Below, one piece after another: positions 5,889-5,921 of a stretch of 5,921 nucleotides of DNA (positions are counted from its first letter, which is position 1; each line of letters starts with the position of its first letter). The stretch spans positions 1-5,921 of the forward strand of contig SCVU01000392.1 in NCBI GenBank assembly GCA_004296785.1. The letters run 5' to 3'. The DNA is from Planctomycetota bacterium. Its GTDB lineage: Bacteria; Planctomycetota; UBA1135; GCA-002686595. The translations under genes were made by a program, and so were the position numbers. The notes below the pieces were generated by a model. The model saw only the letters and a list, made by a program, of their open reading frames with translations, ran no database searches and was not told the origin of the DNA.

Positions 5889-5921
5889 TCACTTGTTGCA
5901 GCAGGCCGCCGTGCAACTCGC
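5889..5921 (-). CDS. Possible last ten codons of a gene entering from the right edge
   Basis: One minus-strand frame reads ASCTAACCNK and then stops with TGA (5891-5889). Three Cys in ten residues is an unusual composition for a chance frame, but ten codons are far too few to call a gene. GTTGCA/TGCAAC arms (5894-5916) in the same stretch form a short inverted repeat that could equally explain the pattern. Nothing can be said about function. Confidence 0.12.
   Translation of the reverse strand, partial: ASCTAACCNK

Larger units (their letters stand above)
5621..5921 (-). other. Non-coding leader region of the DUF3494 operon; no convincing gene or promoter
   Basis: This stretch has open frames on the minus strand, but their products are Arg/Ser-rich with no domain, signal peptide or ribosome binding site, so none is annotated apart from a possible ten-codon gene end at the edge. 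No convincing -35/-10 pair was seen on the minus strand. It does contain two inverted repeats listed separately. The operon promoter is presumably here or just beyond the window edge. Confidence 0.5.

Noticed and set aside
5617..5916. A 99-residue minus-strand open frame overlapping the start of the lipoprotein gene
   Set aside because: It has no ribosome binding site, domain or credible composition, and it ends just past the real start codon. It is most simply an open frame in the leader.
5894..5916. GTTGCA/TGCAAC inverted repeat as an intrinsic terminator of an upstream gene
   Set aside because: The stem is only six base pairs with an eleven-base loop and no T-run, and it would lie before, not after, the possible stop codon at 5889.
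1..5921. CRISPR array, tRNA/rRNA genes, insertion sequence or toxin-antitoxin system
   Set aside because: No regularly spaced direct repeats, cloverleaf or rRNA motifs, transposase motifs or small paired genes with ribosome binding sites were seen on either strand.

Overview
The window is high-GC bacterial DNA (hand-counted 60-base lines run from about 60 to 78% GC) with four protein genes. All four products look exported or membrane-anchored, and no enzyme, RNA gene, mobile element or CRISPR array could be recognised. The repeated 'carboxypeptidase regulatory-like' beta-sandwich motifs, the very Arg/Ala-rich coding and the GC level suggest a Planctomycetota-type, or possibly Myxococcota-type, environmental bacterium. 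No marker gene is present, so this assignment is weak.

Layout. (1) Positions 2-1309, plus strand: the 3' part of a large protein built from repeated CarboxypepD_reg-like beta-sandwich units; its 5' end lies outside the window. (2) Positions 1370-2308, plus strand: a 312-residue protein with a signal peptide, a Pro-rich spacer and an unrecognised globular domain, 60 bases after the first gene and possibly co-transcribed with it. (3) Positions 2387-4153, minus strand, convergent with the first pair: a 588-residue protein with one N-terminal membrane anchor and several CarboxypepD_reg-like units. (4) Positions 4175-5620, minus strand, 21 bases upstream of gene 3 and probably in the same operon: a 481-residue lipoprotein with an acidic linker, two tandem SbsA-type Ig-like (Big_5) domains and a C-terminal DUF3494 / ice-binding-like beta-solenoid domain. 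This is the only product whose family is recognisable with high confidence. The remaining roughly 300 bases (5621-5921) hold no convincing gene, but they contain two inverted repeats that could form hairpins in the leader of the gene 4-gene 3 operon, and possibly the last ten codons of a gene entering from the right edge.

Taken together the window looks like a cell-envelope or surface-protein region. The lipoprotein would display an ice-binding or adhesion domain on Ig-like spacers. The CarboxypepD_reg proteins are probably structural or binding proteins on the outside of the cytoplasmic membrane. No pathway links them visibly, and ice binding is inferred from family membership only, because many DUF3494 proteins have never been tested.
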